Assembly (NCBI GenBank): GCA_036172225.1 | Contig: CM069921.1 | Coordinates: forward strand, 10,791,001 to 10,855,000 | Source of the DNA: Cryptocoryne crispatula var. balansae | Lineage: Eukaryota; Streptophyta; Magnoliopsida; Alismatales; Araceae | Direction: 5' to 3' | DNA: 64,000 nucleotides | Shown here: in pieces, positions 10,225 to 22,072 of the stretch | Layout: each line of letters starts with the position of its first letter | How positions within the stretch are numbered: position 1 is the stretch's first letter | Notes under the pieces: model-generated | Database searches by the model: none | What the model was told of the DNA's origin: nothing | Seen by the model: only the letters and a program-made list of their open reading frames with translations | Position numbers and translations under genes: made by a program

Positions 10225-11910
10225 CCGGCGCCAACATCTCCGGCGCCCTCCCCGTCTAAGCCGTTGCCATCGCCTACACCGGCATCGGTGTCACCCTACA
10301 TCACTTCGTCTCCTTCCTCCACTCCAGCCTCGCCGTCTGAGCCATTGCCATCCCCTCGCGCTGGCACCGCATCTAACACACATCAGTTCATCAATGTCCT
10401 ACCCCGAACCGGCACCACGGCTGGCGCCTCGCCTCCTTCATTCGCAGGCCGCTGCTCCGTCCACCGCAACAACCACTCTTTCTCCCGCATACAATCTACC
10501 ACCCCGCAGCTTCGACCTGACGCCCGCCTTGCCCCGTGAAATGCCCGGTACGTCTCTTTCCCCAGTGTCGCCTGCCTTCGACGATCCTCTGGAGACAACC
10601 TCATCGGATGTGCCCGCCCTCTCCCCAAGCGCCGTCGGCGCCTCCCGTTGTCTGGCGGTTACTTCGGCCGTCTTGGCTGATCTGGTGTTGTTCTCGACGA
10701 CGGAGGCTTTGGTCTAACGTGCGATTTTAATATCTCCTTTGTTCGAGTGTTCATGATCATCTCATATCAATATCATCAATGTCTTCGGCTTATATCGATT
10801 TTTTAGCCAATCTATTATGCATTTCTTGGGTGGTCGGTCAATGCTCTTCTTCTTCAACGCAAACTGGAGCCGTGCATTTGAATGAATATGTTGACAAATA
10901 TGTATCAATCTGTGTACATATATACGTATGTTTGTTCGCACGTATGGTGAAGCTACAGTCAGTCTGAAAATATGTCGTCTTGTGATACTAGCAAATGCAC
11001 TTTAGAGCGTCGTAGAGTCATAGCTTGCCATCCTAACAAAGCTTACTTGTTCCGAGAACTTACAAATGAATTTACAAGTATCAATTTTAGAAAGTGTTTC
11101 AATTTCTTTGAATCTTACAACTTTTAGATTATAGATTTGTCTGGGTTCTTCCTGATTTGTATTTGATTGATTTGGGGAATTTGATTCAAGTTAATTTCAT
11201 TTGATTTGAGTTAAAACTTATTTTGTGAATTTGAATTTGTTTTAGAGTTGGAATTCAAACTCAATTTGAGAATTGATTTTGATTTTGGTTATGAATTAAC
11301 AATCTTAAAATTTGGTTTTAGATGCATGCTTCTGTGAATTTGGCTTTTCCAGTTTGAAACCAAACAGGTTTATGATAAAACTTTATTTTTTTACTTGAGG
11401 CTATCCTACTTCTTTTGAAAGTTCTATATGAAAGGGTGCAGAATCAGAACTATATTTTGGTTTCCAATTGTGTAAGGGGAAGAAATTTGTGTTGCTCTTC
11501 GGACACGCATAAATGATGTAATGCTCCGTAGATACTCAAAAGCATGATCTGGTGCTAATGGATCAGTTAATGGAGACTATGCACAATCTGTCAAGCCCCG
11601 AAATCTTGATGTATACGAGAAACATGCACAGGAGTTATCTAAGGCATATAAGGAGTCTAAAAAGAATGATGATCAGGTAATTACATTAGAGTTTAGACCA
11701 CTATTTCTCACTTTGTTTCTCGCTTCAATTCTTACATTTGTTCTTTAGTTATTAGGCTTTAGTATGTAACGAATTCAATACTTGTCTACATCATTTGAAA
11801 TCTTGACATGTTCCATCTTGTGCTTCAACATCTTGTGCTTCATTGCCATTTCTGAACTTATTTGTATTCGTATTTTTATTTGCTTCTAACCTTATGCAAT
11901 GTTAATGCAG
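10225..11910 (+). other. Helitron A interior, unidentified gene-like segments
   Basis: A CT-rich, proline/serine-coding stretch (10225-10720) is followed by AT-rich DNA. Within it, 11571-11679 reads as an exon-like open frame, lysine-rich and ending at a 'cag|gtaatt' splice-donor-like junction. I do not recognise the parent gene. No intact coding unit is present. Confidence 0.4.
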
Positions 11911-12030
11911 TATTTAGTGCAGTCAGCAGTAGATGGGTATAATGTGTGTATTTTTACATATGGGCAACTGGCTCTGGAAAAACATTTACAATATATGGTT
12001 CGAAGGGTAATCTTGGACTCACCCCAACCA
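11911..12030 (+). pseudogene. Captured kinesin motor exon, KCBP-like
   Basis: The segment follows an acceptor-like 'atgcag' and encodes YLVQSAVDGYNVCIF, then the kinesin P-loop region (YGQTGSGKT in the family) and a TIYGS...LGLTP stretch. This order is characteristic of kinesin-14 motors and closest, from memory of the family, to the calmodulin-binding kinesin KCBP/ZWICHEL. Relative to the family one base is missing within 'gggcaactggc' (about 11967-11972), so the P-loop is out of frame and the fragment cannot make a motor. An intron-like boundary upstream shows that genomic DNA was captured rather than cDNA. No convincing neighbouring motor exons were found. Confidence 0.75.
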
Positions 12031-15000
12031 TGACGTGCACACAGTCAAGAGATAGACTGGCTAATTTTACACTCAAATGACTCTCACAATTGAAATTCTG
12101 ATTATGTTTACAGGTACGACAAGGTACTTTGTCTAACCAGAGGATTGTCTTGAGAGGAAAGGATGAGTACTATTGGAGGCATAAATGTTTCAATTTTCAA
12201 GTGATGCACTCTACATGAAATTTTGTTGCATGATTTTGTCTTGTGTGTGTTCAACTCTTTATATTTCTATCTTTTTCCATTTTTGTGCATTTAATTTTTA
12301 AACAATAAATATATGCAGTTGGGTATCATAAGTGTGTAGTTGACACTTGACACCAATTTACAAAGTGAGCAAATAGACCATGAAGTAGAAGATTTCGAGC
12401 TCCTTTAGAGGTTGGTAGTTATTCACACTACTTAACAATAACGTATGATAACATACAGGTCTGCCGAAGAGGGGTCAAGACGACATTTTGCCAGAGCATA
12501 CATGTGACTGGTAGTCATTCTGTGTTTGTAATCTTAGGAGCGTTGGGACTAATTTTCCAAAATCATAAACATAGAATATCTACATTTCTTATGCATGATC
12601 AATGCAAGCATCTTACTTTACCTACAGTGATCGGAAGAATTACGAAGCTGAAGTTAATTCGTAAATTTAAGATGCCAAATTCACCTTTGCTTGAAGTTAG
12701 AAATGATCAATTTAAAGGTTAATGAATGACTAAATTTACCTTATTATTATTTTTAATATTGATTCACTTGTGATAATTGTTTATATGCATCTTAATGTTG
12801 CATGGTTTTCAGACTGGTAGTTTTTGCATAACTATACATCGAGCTGATGGTGCAAATGAGCCTCATAGGTAGTGGTTGAACGATTGCCCAAGTTATCTTG
12901 TAAACTTTTTCCAAATATGATGTATGGTGTCATGTGTATCAGTCTGATACGAGATTTTGTTTAACATACCAATCTTCTATTCAAAGGATCAGGGAATTCT
13001 CTGCTTAACATGGTATTTGCTTAACTTGGGAATAATGGAGAATTCTATTTTTGTCTTTGTTTTTGTACCCGGCATCAGCCTTGGTTGAATGTCGATTTGC
13101 TATGCGGTGTTTGAAGGAATGAATGGGTTCTCGCTCACCGGTTGCGAAGAGTATACGCTTAGCGAAGTGGGACCGGGTTGTGAGCTCTCTCCCACATGTG
13201 GTCTTAGTGATCTGATTCCCTTTCCAGTGATACTTTCATTCCATCTTTGTACCCACGATGTGTAATTTATCTTGTAGTTTACACTTAGAATTTTAAGATG
13301 CTAGATAGTCTGGTTTTTGTCCATGTATAATTACGCAAGTTTGGTTCTAGAGATTTTCGGAAAGAAATGTTTAAATTTAAATTATCATGTGCACCTTGTT
13401 AATTTAATACAAATTTTCTTTGTGCGTGACCTGAAGAAAATGTTTCTCAAGACCAAACAAAGCTGAATTTTCAGGAATGCATATTAGTAAAATGCACCTT
13501 CTCAGGGCAACTGTTGTCTGGACCTTATCCATGATTAAAATTGTGATGTTCATTTTCTAAACAAACTTATGCATCGACGATTCTATTCATTGCTTATTTT
13601 TCTTCACTATGACAGCGTTTAAAGAGTAATTTTCTTTTAAAGAATTCTTCGTACCCTCTCAGTTGAAGTTTATTTGATTTTTTTATTTATATTCAACCTT
13701 TATTCATATTATAATCTTTGTTCTTTTCTTTCTTTATCAGACCCTCAAGTTTATGAACTTCCAACATTCGTAGTTTCAATTTTTTAAGGTTTTATGGTTT
13801 AAATGTCTCTGGTTGGTGATTTTTACAGATTTTTGTTTTACATGTTTTCGCATTCTTGGATTCTCATATCGCGTACTAACTTTCGATTTTTAAAGGATTA
13901 CCGTATTCCCGTACTTCCCAGATGCCTCGTCTTTTGGAGTCTTGGATTTTGTCGATCTTCAATACTTCAGGTTTAGACAATCTTGAAGGATTTCCATATC
14001 TCATGAAAAGGCATTTACATACTAACGAACCTGACTCTTCTCTTCCATATACCCCTTAGCATTCCTGACTGTATTCTTTTTTACACCCGTTTCTTCTATT
14101 TTCAAGTGATGGTCTTTCATAGATCTGTTCTTGGTCTTCTCGTGTCAACGAACACTGCCCTTCTATGTAACCCGTTTGCTTCCAATTGAATGGGACCATT
14201 GTCTACCTACCTACCAACTCCCTTCCGTTCTGCTGCATTCACTTGTCACACCTTCACCATTTTGTTTGTTTTTTTTCAGTTTCTCTTCTCTGCTAGCATT
14301 AACTGTTGTATGTTTTTCATGAAATTACTTAGCTGAATACTAGAATTTTGAGCCATAATCGATCTCACTTTGACGCTTTCGATATGTCATATGTGGCAGG
14401 CACTTGGAGCACTAGGCGCTTTGGTGATTGTGGAGTACATGCCCCCTTAATGCAAACATATGATAGGGCCATCTGTGAAGGTTGATCGCTGCACACGGCA
14501 GCCATCGCCGAGGGTGAGGTATTTTATCATGATGTCAGATATAAAATGTTTTCACTTTCTCTTTTGATGAAATCAATGTCTACATCTATCATCTCGCCCT
14601 TTCTGATGGTGGAATTAATCATGCACTTTGTAACCCTATATGTTATCCCCAGCCCCTTGGTTTTAGTTTTTGGAATTGATGGTGTTTGGCTTTTTTTCCG
14701 TTTGGAACTTTGAGATCTGAGATCTTGAATCGGCCCACACGCAGCATGTGTATCTTAGTGTATGGATCACCTGTTGCAACCCACGCACAAATGTATAGAA
14801 ACTCTATCTCGTAAAAAAAATGAATTATTAGAGAGTTGTCGTTAAAACAAGTAAGTAAATGAACTTAATCACGATCTTTTAATTTTACATTTAAAATAAA
14901 ATATTTTTATATCAACACGTATATTTATATTTTTCTAAAAATATTGATGTTATGGTCTATCGAAGTAAAATTTTTAAATTTATTTTCCAAGTGAATATAT

Positions 15001-15180
15001 TAAAATGATAAGATGAATTTTAATTTAATGTTAAATCGCATAAATTTTTTCATGTACATTTTTTAACAATAAAAAGTAACTTAAAATTTATCAACTATTA
15101 GTTCATACTTAAATTAATTATAAATATTGTTTTTTACAAAAAATATTATTTTATAAATATCAAAATTTTGTGCGCACAGC
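12031..15180. other. Helitron A right half, no gene recognised
   Basis: This is AT-rich sequence with short exon-like pieces (for example 12120-12180 and 14400-14520) but no frame that I can identify. The last 400 bp (14800-15200) are very AT-rich and lead into the Helitron 3' hairpin. Confidence 0.4.
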
Positions 15181-15299
15181 TGCGAAGCACGTAATTTTAA
15201 CTAGTCTAACCTAGTATATAGAAGCGGCGATCCCGTTTTTTCGTCCTCCCATGTTGCACCGTCCGATTTCACCGTTTTTTTTCCGACCGTTCGATGGCT

Positions 15300-15960
15300 C
15301 GGCCTGGAGGTCTTTCTCATCTCATCAGTAGTCCCTCCAGCGTCAACACGAGCTTGGATTTCTTCCTTCCCCGGTGTGCCCCGTAATGGATGGCAGCCAA
15401 CCTGCAGGAGTGTCCCTTCATCAATTTGCAGAGAGAAGGCCTCTCCCACGGCACAAGCCCGAAGTCGTCGTTGTACTCTTCCATCCCTCCGACCAGCAGC
15501 TGCCACACGAAAGCCCCTGCCCCTCACGCTTAGGAGCCGCTTGGCGTACGTTCACCTCCGACTGTCGACCCTCCTCTTCTTTCGCCCTCGCCCCCTCATC
15601 CAACGCCGTCCCCTCCCCGCCGTAGCCGCCGCAGTAACCCTCTCCCTCCTCCAGCTCCTCAGGTATCTCTTTCAGCCCCGAGAAGAAACGCCCCCTTCTG
15701 GACGCCGCCGCCGTCATGTGCACCCTTTCCGCCATCAGCACCTCCCCCTCCCCGGCCACGAACAGCTCCGCTGCCTCCGCCACCCCCACCACTCCCGCGA
15801 GGCAGACACCCGGGCGCATGGCGACGCGCCGCCGCCGCCAGCCGCCAAGGGTCTCACCTGGCGGGCTTGTTTCTTCTTCGTCTCGACCTGGTAAGCCACC
15901 TGCTCCTTCCTTATTATCATCGTCTATAGCCTCTGATGATTCCTCTGACCTCAATCCCGA
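15300..15960 (-). pseudogene. GC-rich captured gene fragment, parent unknown
   Basis: GC-rich, codon-like DNA stands out from the AT-rich Helitron body. On the minus strand one frame (15421-15954) is alanine/glutamate-rich and leads into a second frame (15317-15508) reading MEEYNDDFGLVPWERPS. A frame change lies at about 15420-15510. This reading looks like conserved protein, but I cannot name the family. The plus-strand ORFs over the same interval are serine/proline-rich and probably spurious. Short direct repeats 'gcctctgatgattcctc' lie next to it on the right (about 15930-16025). Confidence 0.4.
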
Positions 15961-16523
15961 CTCTGATTCCTCCGTTGGATAGCCTCTGATGATTCCTCCG
16001 ACCTCAATTCCGACTCTGATTCCTCCGTTGGAAACGATGCTCCTTTCCTAAATAATATGACCAGCGGAGGCAACTATGAGTCCGGATATATGGGGACTGA
16101 GTCGAGGTAAGCACCCTTACCGTAAACAACATTCCTTCTCTATCCTGACTCTGATTTACGTACTAACCATCCGATTTCTACTCCAACCCTACTCTGTTTA
16201 AGTACCCACATATGTCCGTCCCCCCAACTGATCTCGTTGGAGCAACGCTAGAGAGCACGTCATAAGGCGTTGGATCTTCTACACAGCAACTTGCATCCTT
16301 CGACGCCCCTGCACATATTCAAGGTCCTTCCTTGGAGTAGATACAGCCGGTTGGTACCACATCTTAGATTAAGAGTATCTTGTTTACATAGGTTTAAATT
16401 TATGATTTTAGATCATGTAACACTTATATATAGTCATTTTTCTGTACTGCAGGCTGTCCTGTTCTCAACTTCTTGATCGGCAGCATCTCTTGAAGCATCT
16501 GAAGGTGCTCTTTTTTTACTTTA

Positions 16524-16766
16524 TGGCCTGTTTGGTTAGAGTATCAAAAATGATACTATATTAGTATTGATATTGATACTTCTAGAAGATGGAGTATCAA
16601 TATCAAAATTGATACAAGTGGACACTTGTATTACATAACATGTATTGTTTGCACTATAAATTTTAAAATTGATATTATTAGTCAAACACCTCAAGGTGAT
16701 TACTATCAATATCAATTTTAAAATTAATAGTGATATAGGTGTCTAATAGTGTTACCAAACAGGGCA
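16524..16766. mobile_element. Tourist-like MITE
   Basis: This 243-bp element has terminal repeats TGGCCTGTTTGGT and ACCAAACAGGGCA (one mismatch) and a TTA target duplication (16521-16523, 16767-16769). The interior is AT-rich with internal palindromic 'gatattgatac/gtatcaatatc' segments. These are marks of PIF/Harbinger-derived MITEs. It lies inside Helitron B. Confidence 0.85.
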
Positions 16767-16769
16767 TTA

Positions 16770-19700
16770 ATGTTGATTTTTGTTGATTTTTGTTTTTTTA
16801 CATTATCCTTTTCATGGGTCTTACTTGAAAACACCAGAGCAATATCATGGTAAAATTTTAAATTTCAACTCCTATTCATCTGTACAACCATCAAGGGCAC
16901 AAATAAAAAGCATGCTGTAAAAGTTCCATCTTTTTCATCCTTGAAGGTGAATTCCATACTTTAATAATCATCCATGTTAATGAATGTAGCTTATGTCTGT
17001 CAACTCTTTTATATGGGAGGCTATCCAATTCAGACATCTAAATTAGATGATTATAAAGTTTCAATGTCAATCTTGCCCGAGAAAACTTGCTTACACGACA
17101 TAACCCAGCTGCAAATGTGCTGATGGAATTTGTGGAGTGTAGAGTAGCGCTCCAAGGTTAAAGACAGTTGGGCACATCCTACCACAGAGAGCATGCAGGC
17201 TTGCAGGATCCCAATTCACCCCATGAACCAATGAATATCTAAACAAAATGTATCTGTCCCTTCCAGTGTATGTTCTAGAGACCTTGAAATAAAACCAAAC
17301 TACATAATATTCCATGTTTTGCCTGTTACAGTAGGAAACCATGTGCAGAATAAAGTTGCAAATGAATATAGAAATAGCAAAGGAAAGGACATCAATGACA
17401 TGGTTATATTATTTAAGTACCATGGATAAAAATAAAACCTTACAGAACTTGATGCATCAAATATATGCAGTAAGAGAAATTAAAACATAACATTTTATTA
17501 TCTCAACATAATAGTCAAAATGAGTAAAATATGGCATTCAAGTTGGGCCAAGTCTATTTCTGTTACGATAGGTTGGAATGTCAAATTAGCCTTGCTAGGA
17601 CTGGCTATTTTCCTGCCATGTAAGAAAAAACTCAGACTTGTGTCATGTCTATTCAAATTATGACTTGAAATTATGCTCCTTAAAACTGGTCCTTGATGCT
17701 CCTAAATGTCTTCAGTTACCTACATGGAGATTGTTAATGAAAAAGACCAACATGATTATGGACTTTGTTTTAGATATTCATGTCTGATGACTCTTTTGCT
17801 TTACGTTAATAGTATTTGGAGCTTATATTCTGACTTTGTATGCTACCTGATTGGCTCCAAGTCTCAAATTTGAAATAAGTACTTTCAATCTGATTTTTCT
17901 TTTTTTACCTTCTTGGATTTGAGAGTTTTGTTAATGTTTAAGATCTGAAGATTTTCTTTTGGTTGGGTTTTTGTTAGTTTATGATTGAATTGGTGACCAG
18001 TTCAATCTTTGACTGATTTGAGCATTGCTTTCATGACTGTTTTAGATTGGTCAGACTTTAGACCCTCGAGAGTTTCAAATTTCAAGCTCATTGGGTAATG
18101 TTCGATTTTCAACTCTTCCCAAACTTTCAGATTTTATTAAATCATAATGATTTACTTGCTTCCAAGTTAACTTAAGTCTACCACATATTTTTTATTTTGA
18201 TATTTATCTACTTTTCCAGAAGGTTCAAACAAATTAAACTCACATAAAAAACAAATAAAAATAAAAAGATTCATCTTCCCTCTAGAGGGTTTCGGGCTTT
18301 CACCTCTAGATTGCGAACTTGCTCTTGGTATTGACATGTTATATGTTTTAATTGTTGTACTTCCTTCAATTTCTCTTCATGTTCTTGTAAGTTTGAGACG
18401 TAATACCACAGACAAATGTGCCTTGATCACACTTCTTAAACAAATGTAATCAAGATATGTTAAGACGTTTAACAAATCGGTGTTTCCAACGATCTATAAC
18501 ATTTATTGAACAAAAAAGATCAGTAGCATATTTAAAATGATTGCCATGACATTAACAACCTTGGACAAATGATTGAAAATAAAGTAGTGATGTGCCCAAA
18601 CGAAATAAGAACATATAATTGTATCAAAGAACAATAGCAAAAAGATTTATAATGATTAACATTAAGTTTTGTTACGTCGCATCTCGACTATCCGGGTAGT
18701 TTGGAGAAGAGATATTAGAAAAATCTCAAAATATAAGAATTTGAAAATGTCAATTTAAGCATTGCTTAAAAAGGCGCTGCCTTCAGGTGCTGAAGCTTAC
18801 ACCTCAATGAAATGTCATTTCTTATTTGAGTTTTAATCCAAAGTCATTACACCCCAAACACCAAAACTAAATCCATGCAATCCAAAGTTTGGTCCAAACT
18901 GTGGGAATCAGAATCTGAAAGTGACGTCCAAAGGCCTCTAGAATAAAAAAAATCTTAAAACATCTAAAAGCAAACAAATTTAAACCATTCAGATCCAGGA
19001 GACAAGATGTCAAACTTGGAACTTGAAATCTCAAAACAAAAAGAATAAAATTATCCCAATCTGAAACAAAAGAAAGTCAATCAAATCTGGAACCAGGACT
19101 GAAATCCCTGAAATACCACCCATGAAATCCAAACCAAAAACTGAATGAATGAATTTTTGATTTAAAATGTGACACATGTCAAAGTAAAATTGAAGTCCAG
19201 ACCTAAGATTCAAACGTCCAAAAATCCCAAAACTGATTTTTTTTAATCTGGAACTTAAACCAAGAGGAGCTTAAATCTGAACAATCATCACCCTGGGGAC
19301 TTAAAATTGAAAACTCATTCCCAAACACCCATATCTGAGATTTTCTCTCAAATTGCAGGTAATGAAAGTTCTCAGACATGAAACCTTGAAATGCCATATC
19401 AGAATTCTTCAAATCAAGAATCAAGAGCACTAACTCTGAAGTTGGAGTTGAATTCCCCAAATCAAACCATCATCAAGTCCCAGAAGAAGTCCTGAAATCT
19501 GAAAGTTGCAAGAATCAGAATCAAGAAAAGGGAATCATCATTTGTCAAAATAAACCAAACCCTGGACCTGAAGAGACATCAAATTCTTAATCAAGCCTTG
19601 GTTCCGACTAAAAATCCAAGTCAACTCAATCCAAAGTCAAAACATAAAAAAATCAATCAATCAAATTCAAAACAAATCCTCAATTCGAAAAAACCAAGTC

Positions 19701-19990
19701 TTCTTAAGATAAACAACCAATTCAAAACAAACCAAATCCCCAAAAGAATCTTAATCAACTTTGATTAGGTCCAAAATAATTGTAAAGATGAAAGACACTA
19801 AGTCTCGACCTTAAAAAATAAATTTCCAAAATAAACTCAAATCAAATCAAATCAAACTAAATCTAAAACACTAAGTTTGCATTCTAACAAGTTTCGTTAT
19901 CGGTAATTCTGCAATTCTCTTAACTGATTAAAGTTCTTGCGTTGTCAGACTTGTGATTGTCTACTGATAATGTATGAATGGTTTATTTTT
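16770..19990. other. Helitron B interior, AT-rich, no gene
   Basis: No credible coding region was found; the longest frames are under 90 codons and unrecognised. A long run of 'aaatc/caaat'-type simple sequence fills 18900-19870. A segment at 18744-18808 ('gcttaaaaaggcgctgcc...') recurs in inverted orientation at 21340-21404. Confidence 0.5.
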
Positions 19991-19997
19991 TGACAGG

Positions 19998-20744
19998 ATG
20001 GAGAAGCAGATTCTCAAATTGAATGAGAATCTGTTGCTTCACAACTTATTGTAGGTCTGTCATTGAAGTTCGAAATGGATTGACATTTCTTGACTTAATT
20101 GTTATCTAGATTGAGGTATGTGTTATATTCTCTCTCGTTCAGCTATTTACTGAATAAATAACATTTGATATGTTGATGTGCAGGCTTTGAATGTCAAGTA
20201 TGGATGTAATGTTCCGCTCATTTTGATGAACTCATTTAATACACATGATGACACACTCAAGGTGTGCATCTATTCTTTTTGTTATTCTTGATGGTTTTCA
20301 CAGATATCATGTTTTATATGTTATTTTTCTTTACAGATCATAGAGAAGTATTCCAACTCAAAAATTGATATACATATATTTAATCAGGTACGGTATTCAG
20401 ATTCACGTGATATTTTCCATTTTACTTATCACATAGCTTCTTAAAACCATGATTTCAGAGTCAATACCCTCGGTTGGTTGTTGATGATTTTATGCCACTA
20501 CCAAGCAAGGGACGAACAGATAAAGATGGTTGGTAAGTTTCTACCTATCTCTCAAATAACTGGGGTCAGAATTAAGAATGAAAATATGCAACATATTGTT
20601 ACAGAGAGTTAGTCTTTGTGATATCTAATATTACTGAAATATACTTTTTTTATCAACTCCTAAGGTATCCTCCTGGCTCCTGCTCATGGTGATGTGTTCC
20701 CTTCCTTGTTGAACAGTGGAAAACTGGATGCCTTGTTGTCGCAG
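19998..20744 (+). pseudogene. Captured UDP-glucose pyrophosphorylase exons with introns
   Basis: UGPase makes UDP-glucose from UTP and glucose-1-phosphate in the cytosol. Five exon pieces lie in the right order. About 20050-20115 encodes IEVRNGLTFLDLIVI with a stop (TAG) where the family has Gln. 20184-20261 encodes KYGCNVPLILMNSFNTHDDT. 20337-20387 encodes IIEKYSNSKIDIHIFNQ. 20459-20532 encodes QYPRLVVDDFMPLPSKGR. 20665-20744 starts YPPG and is thrown out of frame by about 8 extra bases near 20677. Introns of 71-132 bp with GT/AG ends separate the last four. This is therefore a genomic capture of the middle of the gene, not a retrocopy, and it is dead because of a nonsense change and an indel. 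The first piece (19998-20049) is degenerate. Confidence 0.9.
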
Positions 20745-21809
20745 GTTGTTTTCCCAGTTGGATTAGAACACCATTTTGCCATCTTTTGATATTTGAATAT
20801 TATAAAAATTCACTTCAAAATTTATTGAGATATTAAGCATTGCATTTAATTATGCAATGCTAGAACTATCTAAGAGTAGCATCAAACAAAATATAATTAA
20901 CTATTATTTATTTAAACTTCTATCGCATATGAATAAACAATGTTTGATTAATACTTCAAGAGTATAAAACATGTAAAACTTTGCTCCAATAATATTTTAA
21001 CCTAATTAACTCGTAATATTTTATGCTTGACATTTTTGTTTATATAGACATTAATCAAATAAATTTTATAAATTCAGGAAAAATACTCATAAAAATAAAG
21101 TCATTGTGTGTCCTTTAGGAGGAAAAATGTTATAAAAGTTTGTGTGCTGGGATGATGAAATATTTTTTCTTTTTATGTAGACAGTTAGTAACTCTCTTTT
21201 TCCTTCTCGCTTTTTATTAAAATATCTTCAACCTTGAGGCTTATGCCTTTCTCCTAATGAGGCATGGAGGCATTAATGTTTAAGCCTCATGTTTTGCCAA
21301 CAAGGCGTAAGTCTTGCCAATTTGGTGAAGTATCTTTCCTTGAGGTGTAAGCTTCAGCGCCCGAAGGTAGTGCCTTTTTAAGCAATGCTTGAATTGACAT
21401 TTCCAAAGATTGGAGTTAAAAATTTAAATCTAAAACCCCAGAAATATAAAATCCCAACTCAAAAGATACAAAGTCAAAGTTAATGAATCCAAAGTAAAAG
21501 CAAAGTGAAATCATAAAAACTGAAAGTATTCAGCTCAAAACTGAAACCATATAGGTTAACGTTAGATTTATGGAATCCACTTCACAAAAGAGGCAAACAG
21601 AGATAAAACCAACAAAATATCAACTACACATGCTTGGTTGATTTTAGAGTAAAGAATTTCTAAATTATTTAATAGCAGGCTCCTTTAATTATGATATTAT
21701 AACTCTTATTGTCTTAACCCAAATAATTCAACCAGTTTTTTCTTTTGACATTCAACCGCCCACCAATCAATCCCCTGACCTCACCTCTCTGTTTACCTAC
21801 ATCGGCTAT

Positions 21810-21928
21810 CTCAACACCTTTCTGTTAGAAAATTCACTGCTGCTGTTGCTGCCCAGGCTAGATTCCCCTGTTCCGCCAAAGTCCTGCCAAAAAATTAACC
21901 TTTGGTAAATCAATAAATGTCAAGTTTA
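21810..21928 (+). repeat. Direct repeat, left copy (partner at 24225-24342)
   Basis: About 118 bp running from 'ctcaacac' through 'ttgcccaggctagattcc' to 'aataaatgtcaagttt' recur at 24225-24342 with modest divergence. The two copies bracket the foldback element, the GTE fragment and the LINE fragment. Confidence 0.75.
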
Positions 21929-22072
21929 AGACAAAAACAAGAAACAAATTTTGATTTTTGATGCAGATTTTCAATGAATCAGGCATCAGCAATTCGTCAG
22001 TGCTGCCTTATAAAGGTTTTGTTTTTCTTCCTTTTATCACTCTATCTCATTTTGTCTTCTTTGTTGTTCATG

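Larger units (their letters stand above)
7938..15204 (+). mobile_element. Helitron A, non-autonomous
   Basis: The 5' end TCTAACCTAGTATATAGAAG starts right after an A (7937). The 3' end is CTAG (15201-15204), eight bases after a partly degraded hairpin (TGCGAAGCA core, about 15181-15189). Helitron B has the same 5' end and a clean version of the same 3' hairpin, so the two belong to one family. There is no target duplication, as expected for Helitrons. No Rep/helicase coding is seen. The paralogous site at 42341-42375 ('cagtattgctttatatata...') lacks the insertion. Contents: a 5'-truncated large LTR (8035-10224), a CT-rich segment and a KCBP-type kinesin exon (11911-12030). Confidence 0.82.
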
